This document shows positions 26,472 to 34,921 of a DNA stretch of 64,000 nucleotides, one piece after another. Below the pieces are notes generated by a model, which had not been told where the DNA came from, searched no databases, and worked only from the letters and a program-made list of their open reading frames with translations. The stretch's first letter is position 1. Each line of letters begins with the position of its first letter. Source of the DNA: JBBRNH01 sp038230415. Lineage in GTDB: Bacteria; Bacteroidota; Bacteroidia; Cytophagales; Spirosomataceae. The stretch is taken from positions 30,055 to 94,054 of the forward strand of contig JBBRNH010000010.1 in NCBI GenBank assembly GCA_038230415.1, written 5' to 3'. The translations under genes were made by a program, and so were the position numbers.

Positions 26472-28660
26472 ATGAAACACATCAACCGCACCTTTACCCG
26501 CCAAATCGATCAGACCGATTGCGGCATTGCCTGTCTGCTTTCGATTTTGCGTTTTCACGGCGGCAACGCCACCCGCGAACGGCTCCGCGAACTCAGCGGC
26601 ACCAGTGTTCAGGGGACATCATTGCTGGGGCTGTACCAAACGGCGCAGGGAATGGGGTTTGCTGCCGAGGGTCTTGAAGCCGAGGGTATTCATAATCTCG
26701 CCGAACTCACCACACCCGCCATCCTCCACGTCCTGATTGACCAAAAACAGCAGCACTACGTCGTTTTTTACCCCTCTCCTGCTCCCTCCCCCAATGGGGG
26801 AGGGAGCAGGAGAGGGGTTTTGATTGGCGATCCGGCGCGGGGTTTGCTTACCCTCACTGCCGACGAACTGACCGCCATTTGGCCGTCGAAATCCCTGCTT
26901 ACCCTCACGCCAACGGCGCAGTTTGTGACCGACACCCAAACCCGGCAAACGCAGTGGCAATGGTTCCGGCAACTGATTCACAACGATATACCCCTGCTGG
27001 CCGTTGCCGCCTTGCTGGGCGTGGTTATGGCGGGCCTGAGCCTAACGATGTCGCTGTTTTCGCAACGGCTCATTGACGATATTTTGCCCAATCAAAACAC
27101 CGAAAAACTGACGATAGGCTTGCTGTTGCTGGCCGTGTTACTGCTGGCCCGGTCGGGCATCGGCTACCTGCGAAACGTATTTCTGCTCCGCCAAAGCCGC
27201 GATTTCAACACCCGAATTGCGGGCAGTTTTTTCAGCGATCTGCTCCAGCTGCCCAAATCGTTTTTCGACAGTCGTAAAACCGGCGACCTCGTAGCCCGGC
27301 TCAACGACACCCGCCGGATTCAGGGCGTGATTAGTTTTCTGACGGGCAGTGTCGTGATTGATGCACTGGTTGTCATCATCACGGCCAGCGTATTGTTTGG
27401 CTATGCGTGGCAAATTGGTGCGGTGGCGTTGGTTAGTTTTCCGTTGTTTGGTGCGCTGATCTGGCGGTTCAACAGCCGCATTATTGCCGGGCAGCGCAGG
27501 GTAATGGCAGCCTACGCCCAAACCGAAAGCAGTTTTATTGATGCTGTTTCGGGAGTCGGGGCCATCAAAGCCGCCCGACAGGAAGATTTTTTTGGCCGGG
27601 TAACACAGGCTGTTTACGGTCAATTCCAGCAAAAGCTCTATGACCTCGGTTTGCTTGGTAACCGATACTCGCTCCTGAGCGAACTTATCAACGTTGGCTT
27701 GCTGACGGGCTTAATCGGCCTGACGGCATTTATGGTGATGCAGCATACGCTCAAACTCGGCGAAATGATGGCCGTTATCGGTATGGCAAGTACGCTCGTG
27801 GGGTCAGTTGGTAAACTCGTCACCACCAACATTCAATTGCAGGAAGCCCGTGTTGCTTTCGAGCGGATGCGTGAATTTACCGAGTTGGAGAAGGAAACCA
27901 CCGGGGAAAAACGCACAGAGCAACCCGCCACCGATTTGCCATTGGCTCCGTTACAGGCTTTACTGGTTGAGAACGTGACATTCCGGTTTCCGGGCCGTGC
28001 GCCTTTGCTCGATGGTATTTCATTCACTGTTCGGCGGGGCGAGGTAGTCGGTATTGTGGGCGAAACAGGTTCGGGCAAAAGCCGGTTGCTCCAACTGATT
28101 CAGCAATTTTATTTGCCAGAATCGGGCGAGATTTTTATTGAAACCGAGACTTTTGGCACGGCACTTGCGGGGGGGGTAAAATTTCGTTGGCCGACTGGCA
28201 ATCAGCCGATTGGCGGGGGCGGGTTGGTTGTGTGCCGCAACCCATCAAGATTTTTAACGGAACATTGATAGAGAATATTTGTCTCGGCAATGTTATGGAC
28301 GAAGGCGAAGCCGTTGTTGGGTTTTGTCAGGAAACGGGCTTTCACGATTACTTCATGAAATTACCCCAAAACTACCTGACATTGGTGGGTGAAGAGGGCA
28401 TCAACCTGTCGGGCGGGCAACAGCAGTTAGTGGGTTTGGCACGGGCCTTATACCGTAAGCCTGAGTTATTGCTCTTAGACGAAGCCACCTCTGCGCTTGA
28501 CCGCCACACTGAATCGTTTGTGCTTGACCTGCTCGAACGTTTAAAACCCCAGATGCTGACCATCATGGTTACGCACCGGAGCCAATCGGTACGGCTGGCA
28601 GATCGGGTTTATCGGCTCCAACAGGCCCGACTGCTCGAAACAATCCCGATTTCGGAGTAG
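26472..28660 (+). pseudogene. peptidase-C39 ABC exporter (PCAT), frameshifted at a G8 tract
   Basis: Fused bacteriocin-type exporter of about 730 residues if read through. C39 peptidase: DCGIAC (Cys17), HYVVFY (His95), IGDPARG (Asp120). Six-helix ABC membrane domain about 160-450. ATPase: Walker A GETGSGKS, signature LSGGQQQ, Walker B LLLLDEATSALD. Frame breaks at G8 (28169-28176): the first frame runs on to 28268, while the ATPase tail is in the frame that G9 would give. As written the ATPase lacks its signature and Walker B. A 47-bp palindrome encodes residues 101-115. No membrane-fusion (HlyD) or TolC partner is nearby. It probably exports the GG peptide at 24285. Confidence 0.85.
26770..26818. 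repeat. palindromic element in frame within C39 peptidase
   Basis: Perfect 22-bp arms (26771-26792 and 26796-26817, loop AAT; one more A-T pair outside). The left arm starts CCCCTCTCCTGCTCCC. It is translated as a Pro/Ser then Gly/Ser/Arg stretch between catalytic His95 and Asp120. C39 domains normally go straight from the His strand to the Asp strand here. Confidence 0.93.
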
Positions 28661-28683
28661 CCGTATGACAAGCCAACAATGCC

Positions 28684-28792
28684 ATAAATCAGTTTAGTAT
28701 TTGTAGTTTGACGTTCGATAAGCGTAATCAGGTAGTTACGCGGTGGTACTTGACACGACAGACTATTAACCTCGAACGATAAACTGATTTAT
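28684..28792. repeat. long-range inverted repeat upstream of 28794 gene
   Basis: ATAAATCAGTTTA (28684-28696) is exactly inverted at 28780-28792 as TAAACTGATTTAT, ending two bases before the ATG. Outer bases GCCAT/ATGGC also pair. It could sequester the start codon in RNA or mark a small element of about 109 bp. Confidence 0.65.
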
Positions 28793-28793
28793 T

Positions 28794-29363
28794 ATGGCTT
28801 TGACGTATCGTTTTCTATTCTTGTTCGTGGCTCTTGGCCCGTTGTTTGCGGCCACCGCTCAGGATTCTACGGCAGTTCGGGCGGCACGGGCGGTTGCCCC
28901 GCGCCAACGCTACCTTGCCCTCGATGCCAACCCAACGTTCGGCGCGTTTTACCGCTATCGGTATCAGGTGGGGCAGCCGTTTGGGTTTCGGGATATAAAA
29001 GGTGATAAATACCGCGCCCCGGTCTATGCCGTAACGGATTCGTCGTTCAGTTTATCCATGAATAATGAGGTTATGGGCCGCTACGAAGCCGTTCCGTTTC
29101 GGTTTGCCGATGTAAAAACGGTATTGGTAAAACGCCGGATTCCGTTCGTGACCGAGGGTGCCGTGATGCTGCCGCTGGCGGGGATAATTTACTTTCTGGC
29201 CGATTTTATCAATACCGGCACCGACGGTGGCCGGGGCTGGTTTACGGCCAGTTCGCGGTCATTGATCCCGGCGGGGGCATTAATTGCGGCTGGCGGGGTG
29301 TGCTATACAGTCAGTTTCCCCCGATACCGGGTTGGTAAAAAACACCGGCTGCGGGCGTTTTAG
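28794..29363 (+). CDS. secreted/membrane protein of unknown function
   Basis: 189 residues with a signal peptide cleaved near ATAQ. Residues 25-115 look soluble and beta-rich; two hydrophobic segments (about 119-138 and 155-176) suggest C-terminal membrane insertion. Not recognised. Its start codon abuts a long inverted repeat. It converges with the TPR gene. Confidence 0.65.
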   Translation: MALTYRFLFLFVALGPLFAATAQDSTAVRAARAVAPRQRYLALDANPTFGAFYRYRYQVGQPFGFRDIKGDKYRAPVYAVTDSSFSLSMNNEVMGRYEAVPFRFADVKTVLVKRRIPFVTEGAVMLPLAGIIYFLADFINTGTDGGRGWFTASSRSLIPAGALIAAGGVCYTVSFPRYRVGKKHRLRAF

Positions 29364-29371
29364 ATTTTACT

Positions 29372-31330
29372 TTAGCCCCCGCTCAACGCCTTCAAGTTCC
29401 GGGCGGCTTCTTCGTAATCGGGTTTGAGAACCAGTGCCTGCCGGATGTCGGCGACGGCACCGGGGCGGTCGCCGAGGTTGAACCGGCACACCCCCCGGTT
29501 GTGCAGGGCAATGGCATCGGTAGGTTTGTAGTGCAACACGAAATCATAATCGGCTTTGGCGGCAGCGTAGTCTTTGGCCTGTAACAGGGCAAACCCCCGG
29601 CTTTGGCGGATAAGCGTGTCTTTTTCGGGCGTTTTGCGGAGGGCAACGTTAAAATCACGTACCGCATCGGCAGGCCGGATTCGCATGAGCGTAATGCCCC
29701 GATTGTAATAGATGTCGCTTTTGGTGCTGTCTAATTTAAGAGCCTGATCAAACATGGCAGCCGCTTTCGCCACATCGCCTTTCAGCCCGTAGGCATTGCC
29801 CAACCCTTCATAAACGTGGTAGCGGATGGTACCGCCTTCCAGAGCTGCCGAAAACTGCGCGATGGCCTTGTCAATTTCGTTGCGCTTGCCGTAGTAATCG
29901 CCTAAGCCTTCGTGAATCTGGTCATTGTCGGGGAAATATTCCAAGGCGTTGAACCACAGTGTTTCGGTGTTGTTCCAGACCAAAACCTGTTTGCTGGTCT
30001 GATAAAAACAGATGATGGCAAACACCCCCACGCTTACCCGAAAGGCCAGCCGATTGGTTGGATTAGGCCGCGTCTGCTGTTCTAAGGCGGTTATGGCCCA
30101 AAGCAACAGCCCGAAATACGGCAGGTAACTGTACCGATCAGCCATATACGCGGCACCGACCGTCATGAACTGTAAAACCAGGAAAATCGTGACCAAAAAG
30201 AACGCCATGCCAAACGCCAGCATCCGCCGGTTTTGCCAAAATGCCCGGCCCATAATGGTCAGATAAGCCAGAAAACCCACCGGCCCAAGCCAGAACTGCG
30301 CCGGAATAATCTGGTAGTTAGTGGGGTATGGGTAGAACGCCGAGAGGTGAATCGGCACCAGAAACCGCACCAAATACATCACAAAACCATAGGAGCCATA
30401 GACCAACCACCGCCAGGCAAACGGCTCTTGCCCAACGGCATCTTTTTTCTGACCCACCACCACCAGTAAGCCCCCGGCATCGCCCCCGCGCTGCACCTGC
30501 AACGCCAGCCAGCCAAAAAACAGCGCGATGATAAAAAATGGTAGTTTTTCGAGCCAGACCGCCCGGTTTTTCAGGTCTCGGCCTTCGAGATAATCAAGCA
30601 ACAGCAACACAACAGGCAGCACCACCGCCATTGCTTTAGAGAGGCAACTTAGCACAAACAGCCCGCCCGTGAGCAGCAGCCAGCCAACTTTTTCGGTGTG
30701 CCGGTAGCGGAGATAACTCAAACAGGCAAGCAAAAAAAACAGGGTGTAGAGCACGTCTTTCCGCTCCGAAACCCAGATCACCGATTCGACGTGCATCGGG
30801 TGCAGCCCCCAGACCAACGCCGTCAGAAACGCGACCATCTGATTTTGTTTCGGGAGTTGTCCGGCCAGCACAAATACCAACAGCGTGTTGATAACGTGCA
30901 GCACCACATTGGTAATGATAAACGACCGGGAGCCGGGGCCAAATGCAACCGCGTTCCAGTAGAGCGTGGTCATCGTGAGGGGGTGGTAGTTGAGGGCGAT
31001 GGGACTGCGCCAGAGAGCCGCCAAAGAGCGGGTGGCCGGGTTGGTCAAAAACCGATTTTCGACCACATACTCCATATCGTCCCAGTCAACAAAGTCGTTT
31101 CCGAAGCCAAACGAGAACGCAATCAGCACCAAAACGGCCAGCGCAAGGGGCAATCCGTATCGCAACAGGGGATTTTGGGTTGACGGAGAAGAAATCGGTG
31201 GTGCGGCAGAACGGGTAACGGCGGTAGCCGACGGAGTGGCTACTGACGACTGACCAACACGGATAGCCATCGGTTGGCGGTCGGGCGGAGCCGTTTTTTT
31301 AAACGATTTGGCAGGTTTACGGGCGGCCAT
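29372..31330 (-). CDS. polytopic membrane protein with C-terminal TPR repeats (TMTC/GT-C-like)
   Basis: 652 residues. A basic Pro/Ser-rich N-terminus is followed by about ten membrane helices (65-445). DDMEYVVENRFLTNP in the first loop and HPMHVESVIWVSERKDVLYTLFF match the TMTC/O-mannosyltransferase-like GT-C group. About five TPR units fill 465-650 (e.g. YNRGITLMRIRPADAVRDF). Glycosylation of exported proteins is a possible role; not shown. Confidence 0.8.
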   Translation of the reverse strand: MAARKPAKSFKKTAPPDRQPMAIRVGQSSVATPSATAVTRSAAPPISSPSTQNPLLRYGLPLALAVLVLIAFSFGFGNDFVDWDDMEYVVENRFLTNPATRSLAALWRSPIALNYHPLTMTTLYWNAVAFGPGSRSFIITNVVLHVINTLLVFVLAGQLPKQNQMVAFLTALVWGLHPMHVESVIWVSERKDVLYTLFFLLACLSYLRYRHTEKVGWLLLTGGLFVLSCLSKAMAVVLPVVLLLLDYLEGRDLKNRAVWLEKLPFFIIALFFGWLALQVQRGGDAGGLLVVVGQKKDAVGQEPFAWRWLVYGSYGFVMYLVRFLVPIHLSAFYPYPTNYQIIPAQFWLGPVGFLAYLTIMGRAFWQNRRMLAFGMAFFLVTIFLVLQFMTVGAAYMADRYSYLPYFGLLLWAITALEQQTRPNPTNRLAFRVSVGVFAIICFYQTSKQVLVWNNTETLWFNALEYFPDNDQIHEGLGDYYGKRNEIDKAIAQFSAALEGGTIRYHVYEGLGNAYGLKGDVAKAAAMFDQALKLDSTKSDIYYNRGITLMRIRPADAVRDFNVALRKTPEKDTLIRQSRGFALLQAKDYAAAKADYDFVLHYKPTDAIALHNRGVCRFNLGDRPGAVADIRQALVLKPDYEEAARNLKALSGG

Positions 31331-31466
31331 ATACGGTTCAGAAACGATAGGGCATCAAAACTACCGGTTCAGTGGCGGAATGTCAAGCCGGTTAATCGGT
31401 TGGCCTAACGACGACAAACCCACAAAACCGTCACATCAAAAAGTGGGCCAGCTTACTATTACCAGA

Positions 31467-31592
31467 TTATCTGCGCCACAGCCCTTTTGCAATCAGGTAC
31501 GGAATCAGGAGCCAAAGCAGCCCTTTGATCAAAAAAAACAGAAAACCGGCCCAGCCAACGCGCTTGAGCCAGAGTTTGAAACGGTTGTTCAT
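31467..31592 (-). CDS. 41-residue single-helix membrane protein
   Basis: A small frame starting MNNRFKLWLKRVGWAGFLFF, with a basic amphipathic start, one hydrophobic helix (about 14-34) and basic end. Similar tiny proteins occur in related Bacteroidota, sometimes mislabelled alanyl-tRNA synthetase. It is too short to have catalytic function. It is divergent from the GH20 gene. The 31331-31466 gap holds nothing else recognisable. Confidence 0.65.
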   Translation of the reverse strand: MNNRFKLWLKRVGWAGFLFFLIKGLLWLLIPYLIAKGLWRR

Positions 31593-31607
31593 TCGTAGTC
31601 CTTTATG

Positions 31608-31639
31608 TTGACCTCAATAACGTCAAACCAATACCTTTG
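31608..31639 (+). promoter_or_regulatory. Bacteroidota promoter for hexosaminidase gene
   Basis: TTG at 31608-31610, a 21-bp spacer, and TACCTTTG at 31632-31639 (exact -7 box), 33 bp before ATG 31673. This is the best complete -33/-7 match in the window together with the MarR promoter. Confidence 0.7.
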
Positions 31640-31672
31640 CAGTTCAAAACCCCTCATTTTTCGCTCCCAACC

Positions 31673-34072
31673 ATGAAGCAGCTTCTTTTTGTACCACTTT
31701 TTTTCCTCGCTTTCACAACATTCTCGCAGGATAACGCTTACAACCTGATTCCGTTTCCGGCGCAGTTTTCGGGCCAAACCGGGCAGTTCACGCTCTCGGC
31801 AAGCACCAAATTAGTGGTAACGCCCAAAGATGCCGGGCAGGTAGCAGCTGCCCAACTGCTGTCTAACTTCCTGAAAACCAACGCGGTATTAATAACTCCG
31901 GTCACACTCATAACACCCATAATGGCAAAGGGGAAGCACGTATTTTTTGCAGTCCACAAAGCCAAACGAGTGGGGCCGGAAGGCTACACGCTGGCCGTTA
32001 CACCCGACCGCGTGACCATCGAAGCCGAAACACCCAAAGGTTATTTCTACGCTGTGCAGACGCTGATGCAGTTGATGGGAGGAAAAAAGGAGGAAGGAGG
32101 AAAGGGCCAAAAGGGAGGAAGTACGCTGTCCCCTTCCTCCCGCTCGTCCCTTTCTTCCCCTTTTTTTCCGGCCTGTCAGATTCTCGACCGACCACGTTAT
32201 GCCTACCGGGGCATCATGGTTGATGTGGTGCGGCATTTTATGCCCGTTGCGTTCATCAAAAAGCACATTGACCTGATGGCGATGCACAAACTGAACACCT
32301 TTCACTGGCACCTGACCGACGATCAGGGCTGGCGCATCGAAATCAAAAAATACCCCAAACTGACCCAAATCGGCTCTAAACGAGCCGAAACCCTGATTGG
32401 TCACTACGCCCAGAATTTTCCGCAGCAGTACGACAAAACGCCACACGGCGGGTTTTACACGCAGGAGGAAATAAAAGATGTGGTTCGCTACGCCACCGCC
32501 CGGCACGTGACCATTGTGCCGGAAATAGAGATGCCGGGCCACGCGGTGGCGGCTCTGGCGGCTTACCCGCAGTTTTCGTGCGACCCGACAAAACAGTATG
32601 CAGTTGGCACAACATGGGGTGTTTACAACGATGTTTTTTGCCCGACCGAACCCACGTTTGCGTTTTTGCAGGATGTACTGACCGAAGTGTTCGCGCTCTT
32701 TCCCGGAAAATACGTGCATATCGGCGGGGACGAATGCCCCAAAACAGCCTGGAAACAAAGCGCGTTTTGTCAGGGCCTGATCAAAAAACTGAAGTTGAAA
32801 AACGAAGATGAATTACAGTCGTACATCATTCGGCGCATCTCAACATTTGTAACCAGCAAAGGCCGCGCCATCATCGGCTGGGACGAGATTCTGGAGGGCG
32901 GCCTTGCGCCCAACGCAACCGTGATGAGCTGGCGCGGCACGGAGGGTGGTATCGAAGCGGCCCGGCAAAAACACAATGTGGTGATGACCCCCGGTGCGTT
33001 TTGCTACCTCGACAAGTACCAGGCTAACCCCGCTCAGGAACCCATCACCATCGGCGGCTATCTGCCCCTCGAAACCGTGTATGGCTACGAACCAACCCCG
33101 GCAGAACTCACTCCCGACCAGCAGAAATACATTCAGGGTGTGCAAGCCAACCTCTGGACGGAGTATGCCAAAACGCCCGAAGCCGTTGAATATATGCTGT
33201 GGCCCCGCGCCATTGCCATTGCCGAGATTGCCTGGATGCCCAAGCCCGTTGGCCCGCGCAATTTCGAGGATTTTGCCGCCCGCCTGAAAGCCCACCTGCC
33301 CCACCTCGACCGGCTGAACGTGAACTACGCCAAGCGGCTGTTAGACATCCGGGCCGAAACCCAGTTCTCTGACGCGGGTGGCCCGGCATCCAGTGGTTCG
33401 GCACCCCGTGATGCGGCACCCCGTCAGTTGCAGGTTCGGCTTAATAAACTCGATTCTGACAGCAAGATTTTTTATACCCTCAACGGCAAAGAAGCCACAC
33501 CCGCCAGCACCGAATACCTCGCGCCGATTGCCTTAACCAAAACCACGACTATTAAAGCGGTGACCATTCCGGGCGAAACACCGTTTAGCGAGACGTTTTT
33601 TATTCACCGTGCCAAAGGCCAGCCCTACACCTACACCGAAAAACCCCGCACCGACTCTGATACCAAAAAACTCACCGACGGGCAGGTGGCGCAGGCTCCG
33701 CAGAGCGTACGCGAATGGGTTGAAGTTACCGGCAAAGACCTCGATTTCACCATTGACCTCGGCGAAATAAAACCCGTTACGAAAGTCTCGGCCAACTTCC
33801 TGAAAAAAGTGCTGTTTGGCTATTTCCCACCCACATCGGTCGAAGTGGCGTTATCGAAAGACGGGCAGGATTTCAAAGAAGCCATTGCCCAGCCCGTGAC
33901 TTACCCGCTCGAAGGCCCCTGGGCCATTATGCCGGTGGTGGCCGACTTCAAAACGGCGCGGGCGCGGTATGTACGGGTGCGGGCCAAAAACGCCGGGCCG
34001 ATGCCAGCCGCACTCAGTTTCAGGCCCAACAAAGCAACTACGCTGGCAATTGACGAAGTGATTGTGGAATGA
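31673..34072 (+). CDS. secreted beta-N-acetylhexosaminidase, GH20
   Basis: 799 residues from ATG 31673, which begins a signal peptide ending FSQ. GH20b N-terminal domain, then the barrel with FHWHLTDDQGWRIEIKKYP and the catalytic Asp-Glu pair in VHIGGDECPKTAW. The C-terminal part has a chitobiase-type Ig-like module (about 590-640) and a discoidin-like domain (about 665-795). It removes terminal GlcNAc/GalNAc. An in-frame purine/pyrimidine palindrome (32079-32169) adds about 30 Gly/Lys/Ser residues just before the barrel. ModB starts three bases after the stop. Confidence 0.94.
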   Translation: MKQLLFVPLFFLAFTTFSQDNAYNLIPFPAQFSGQTGQFTLSASTKLVVTPKDAGQVAAAQLLSNFLKTNAVLITPVTLITPIMAKGKHVFFAVHKAKRVGPEGYTLAVTPDRVTIEAETPKGYFYAVQTLMQLMGGKKEEGGKGQKGGSTLSPSSRSSLSSPFFPACQILDRPRYAYRGIMVDVVRHFMPVAFIKKHIDLMAMHKLNTFHWHLTDDQGWRIEIKKYPKLTQIGSKRAETLIGHYAQNFPQQYDKTPHGGFYTQEEIKDVVRYATARHVTIVPEIEMPGHAVAALAAYPQFSCDPTKQYAVGTTWGVYNDVFCPTEPTFAFLQDVLTEVFALFPGKYVHIGGDECPKTAWKQSAFCQGLIKKLKLKNEDELQSYIIRRISTFVTSKGRAIIGWDEILEGGLAPNATVMSWRGTEGGIEAARQKHNVVMTPGAFCYLDKYQANPAQEPITIGGYLPLETVYGYEPTPAELTPDQQKYIQGVQANLWTEYAKTPEAVEYMLWPRAIAIAEIAWMPKPVGPRNFEDFAARLKAHLPHLDRLNVNYAKRLLDIRAETQFSDAGGPASSGSAPRDAAPRQLQVRLNKLDSDSKIFYTLNGKEATPASTEYLAPIALTKTTTIKAVTIPGETPFSETFFIHRAKGQPYTYTEKPRTDSDTKKLTDGQVAQAPQSVREWVEVTGKDLDFTIDLGEIKPVTKVSANFLKKVLFGYFPPTSVEVALSKDGQDFKEAIAQPVTYPLEGPWAIMPVVADFKTARARYVRVRAKNAGPMPAALSFRPNKATTLAIDEVIVE
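32079..32169. repeat. in-frame imperfect palindrome within GH20 gene
   Basis: Left arm is GGA/AGG-rich (from GGAAAAAAGGAGG) and the right arm is its imperfect complement (CTTTCTTCCCCTTTTTTTCC). Composition and layout match the intergenic element at 53701-53815. It encodes a Gly/Lys run then a Ser/Pro run, unlike any GH20 core sequence, between the N-terminal domain and the barrel. Confidence 0.8.
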
Positions 34073-34075
34073 AAA

Positions 34076-34741
34076 ATGACCATTGACTGGACTCCGATAT
34101 TCCTGACGCTGAAATTAGCTGCCATTACCACGCTCTGTTTGGTGGTGATTGGTGTACCGTTGGCGGGGTGGCTGGCCCTGAGCCGGTTCCGGCTAAAACC
34201 GCTCGTTGAGGCCGTAATCAGTTTGCCATTGGTGCTGCCGCCGTCGGTGATTGGCTTCTATTTTCTGCTGGCCTTCAGCCCGGCGAGTGGGCTGGGCGGC
34301 TGGCTGCTGCGCGTTTTTGACGTGCAGATGGTGTTTTCGTTTGGCGGTCTGGTGGTGGCTTCGTTGCTGTATAGCCTGCCGTTTATGGTGCATCCGGTGC
34401 AGGCCGGGCTTGAAAACCTGCCATCGTCGTGGCGAGAAGCGTCCTACACCCTCGGTCATTCGCCTGCCAAAACGATGTTTCGGGTGCTGTTGCCCAACTG
34501 CAAACCGGCGTTGTTGACGGGTATCGTGCTGACCTTTGCCCACACCATCGGCGAGTTTGGGCTGGTGTTGATGATTGGCGGCAACCTGCCCGGCCAAACC
34601 CGCGTGGCCTCCATCGCTATTTATGACGAGGTAGAGCGCCTGAATTACAACGCGGCCCACGTGTACTCGGCGTTATTGCTCACTATTTCCCTCCTGATTC
34701 TGGTAACGGTGTATCGGTTTAACCGGCGGGTTACAGTATAA
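34076..34741 (+). CDS. modB: molybdate-type ABC transporter permease (ModB-like)
   Basis: 221 residues with about five helices. The ABC EAA loop is visible as WREASYTLGHSPAKTMFRVLLP, near the expected two-thirds point; cut to its core, EASYTLGHSPAKT. LPLVLPPSVIGFYFLL is typical of ModB. Imports molybdate (or tungstate/sulfate) with ModC and a binding protein. No modA is in the window; instead the GH20 gene precedes it by three bases. Confidence 0.87.
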   Translation: MTIDWTPIFLTLKLAAITTLCLVVIGVPLAGWLALSRFRLKPLVEAVISLPLVLPPSVIGFYFLLAFSPASGLGGWLLRVFDVQMVFSFGGLVVASLLYSLPFMVHPVQAGLENLPSSWREASYTLGHSPAKTMFRVLLPNCKPALLTGIVLTFAHTIGEFGLVLMIGGNLPGQTRVASIAIYDEVERLNYNAAHVYSALLLTISLLILVTVYRFNRRVTV

Positions 34742-34752
34742 CGAATTGCGGC

Positions 34753-34760
34753 TATTTTTG
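34753..34760 (+). promoter_or_regulatory. TAnnTTTG -7 box of ancestral modC start
   Basis: TATTTTTG is followed by CCCG and then an ATG (34765). Before the MITE-like insertion this ATG would have been the modC start, giving the same box-N4-ATG spacing as several other genes. Now that ATG opens only Met-Ala-Thr-Ile-stop. Confidence 0.55.
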
Positions 34761-34921
34761 CCCGATGGCAACTATTTAGGTATGTTCATGTTGAGCAGTG
34801 CCAGACGCGTTGCCCACCGCCCCTCGGCTGTGGGAATACGCGCATGAATGGACCTCCCCGGTTGAAACGGCACAGCCGAGGGGCGGTGCCGAACAAACCC
34901 CCTAAATAGTTACGCCCGATG
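34760..34921. mobile_element. MITE-like element with 8-bp direct repeats at modC start
   Basis: Element 34768-34913: terminal inverted repeats GCAACTATTTAGG (34768-34780) and CCTAAATAGTTAC (34901-34913), 12 of 13 matching. Flanks GCCCGATG (34760-34767 and 34914-34921) are identical, like a target-site duplication. An inner perfect stem CCGCCCCTCGGCTGTG (34817-34832) / CACAGCCGAGGGGCGG (34871-34886) is present. No ORF. The right direct repeat contains the modC ATG. A related fragment lies near 52780-52810. Confidence 0.85.
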
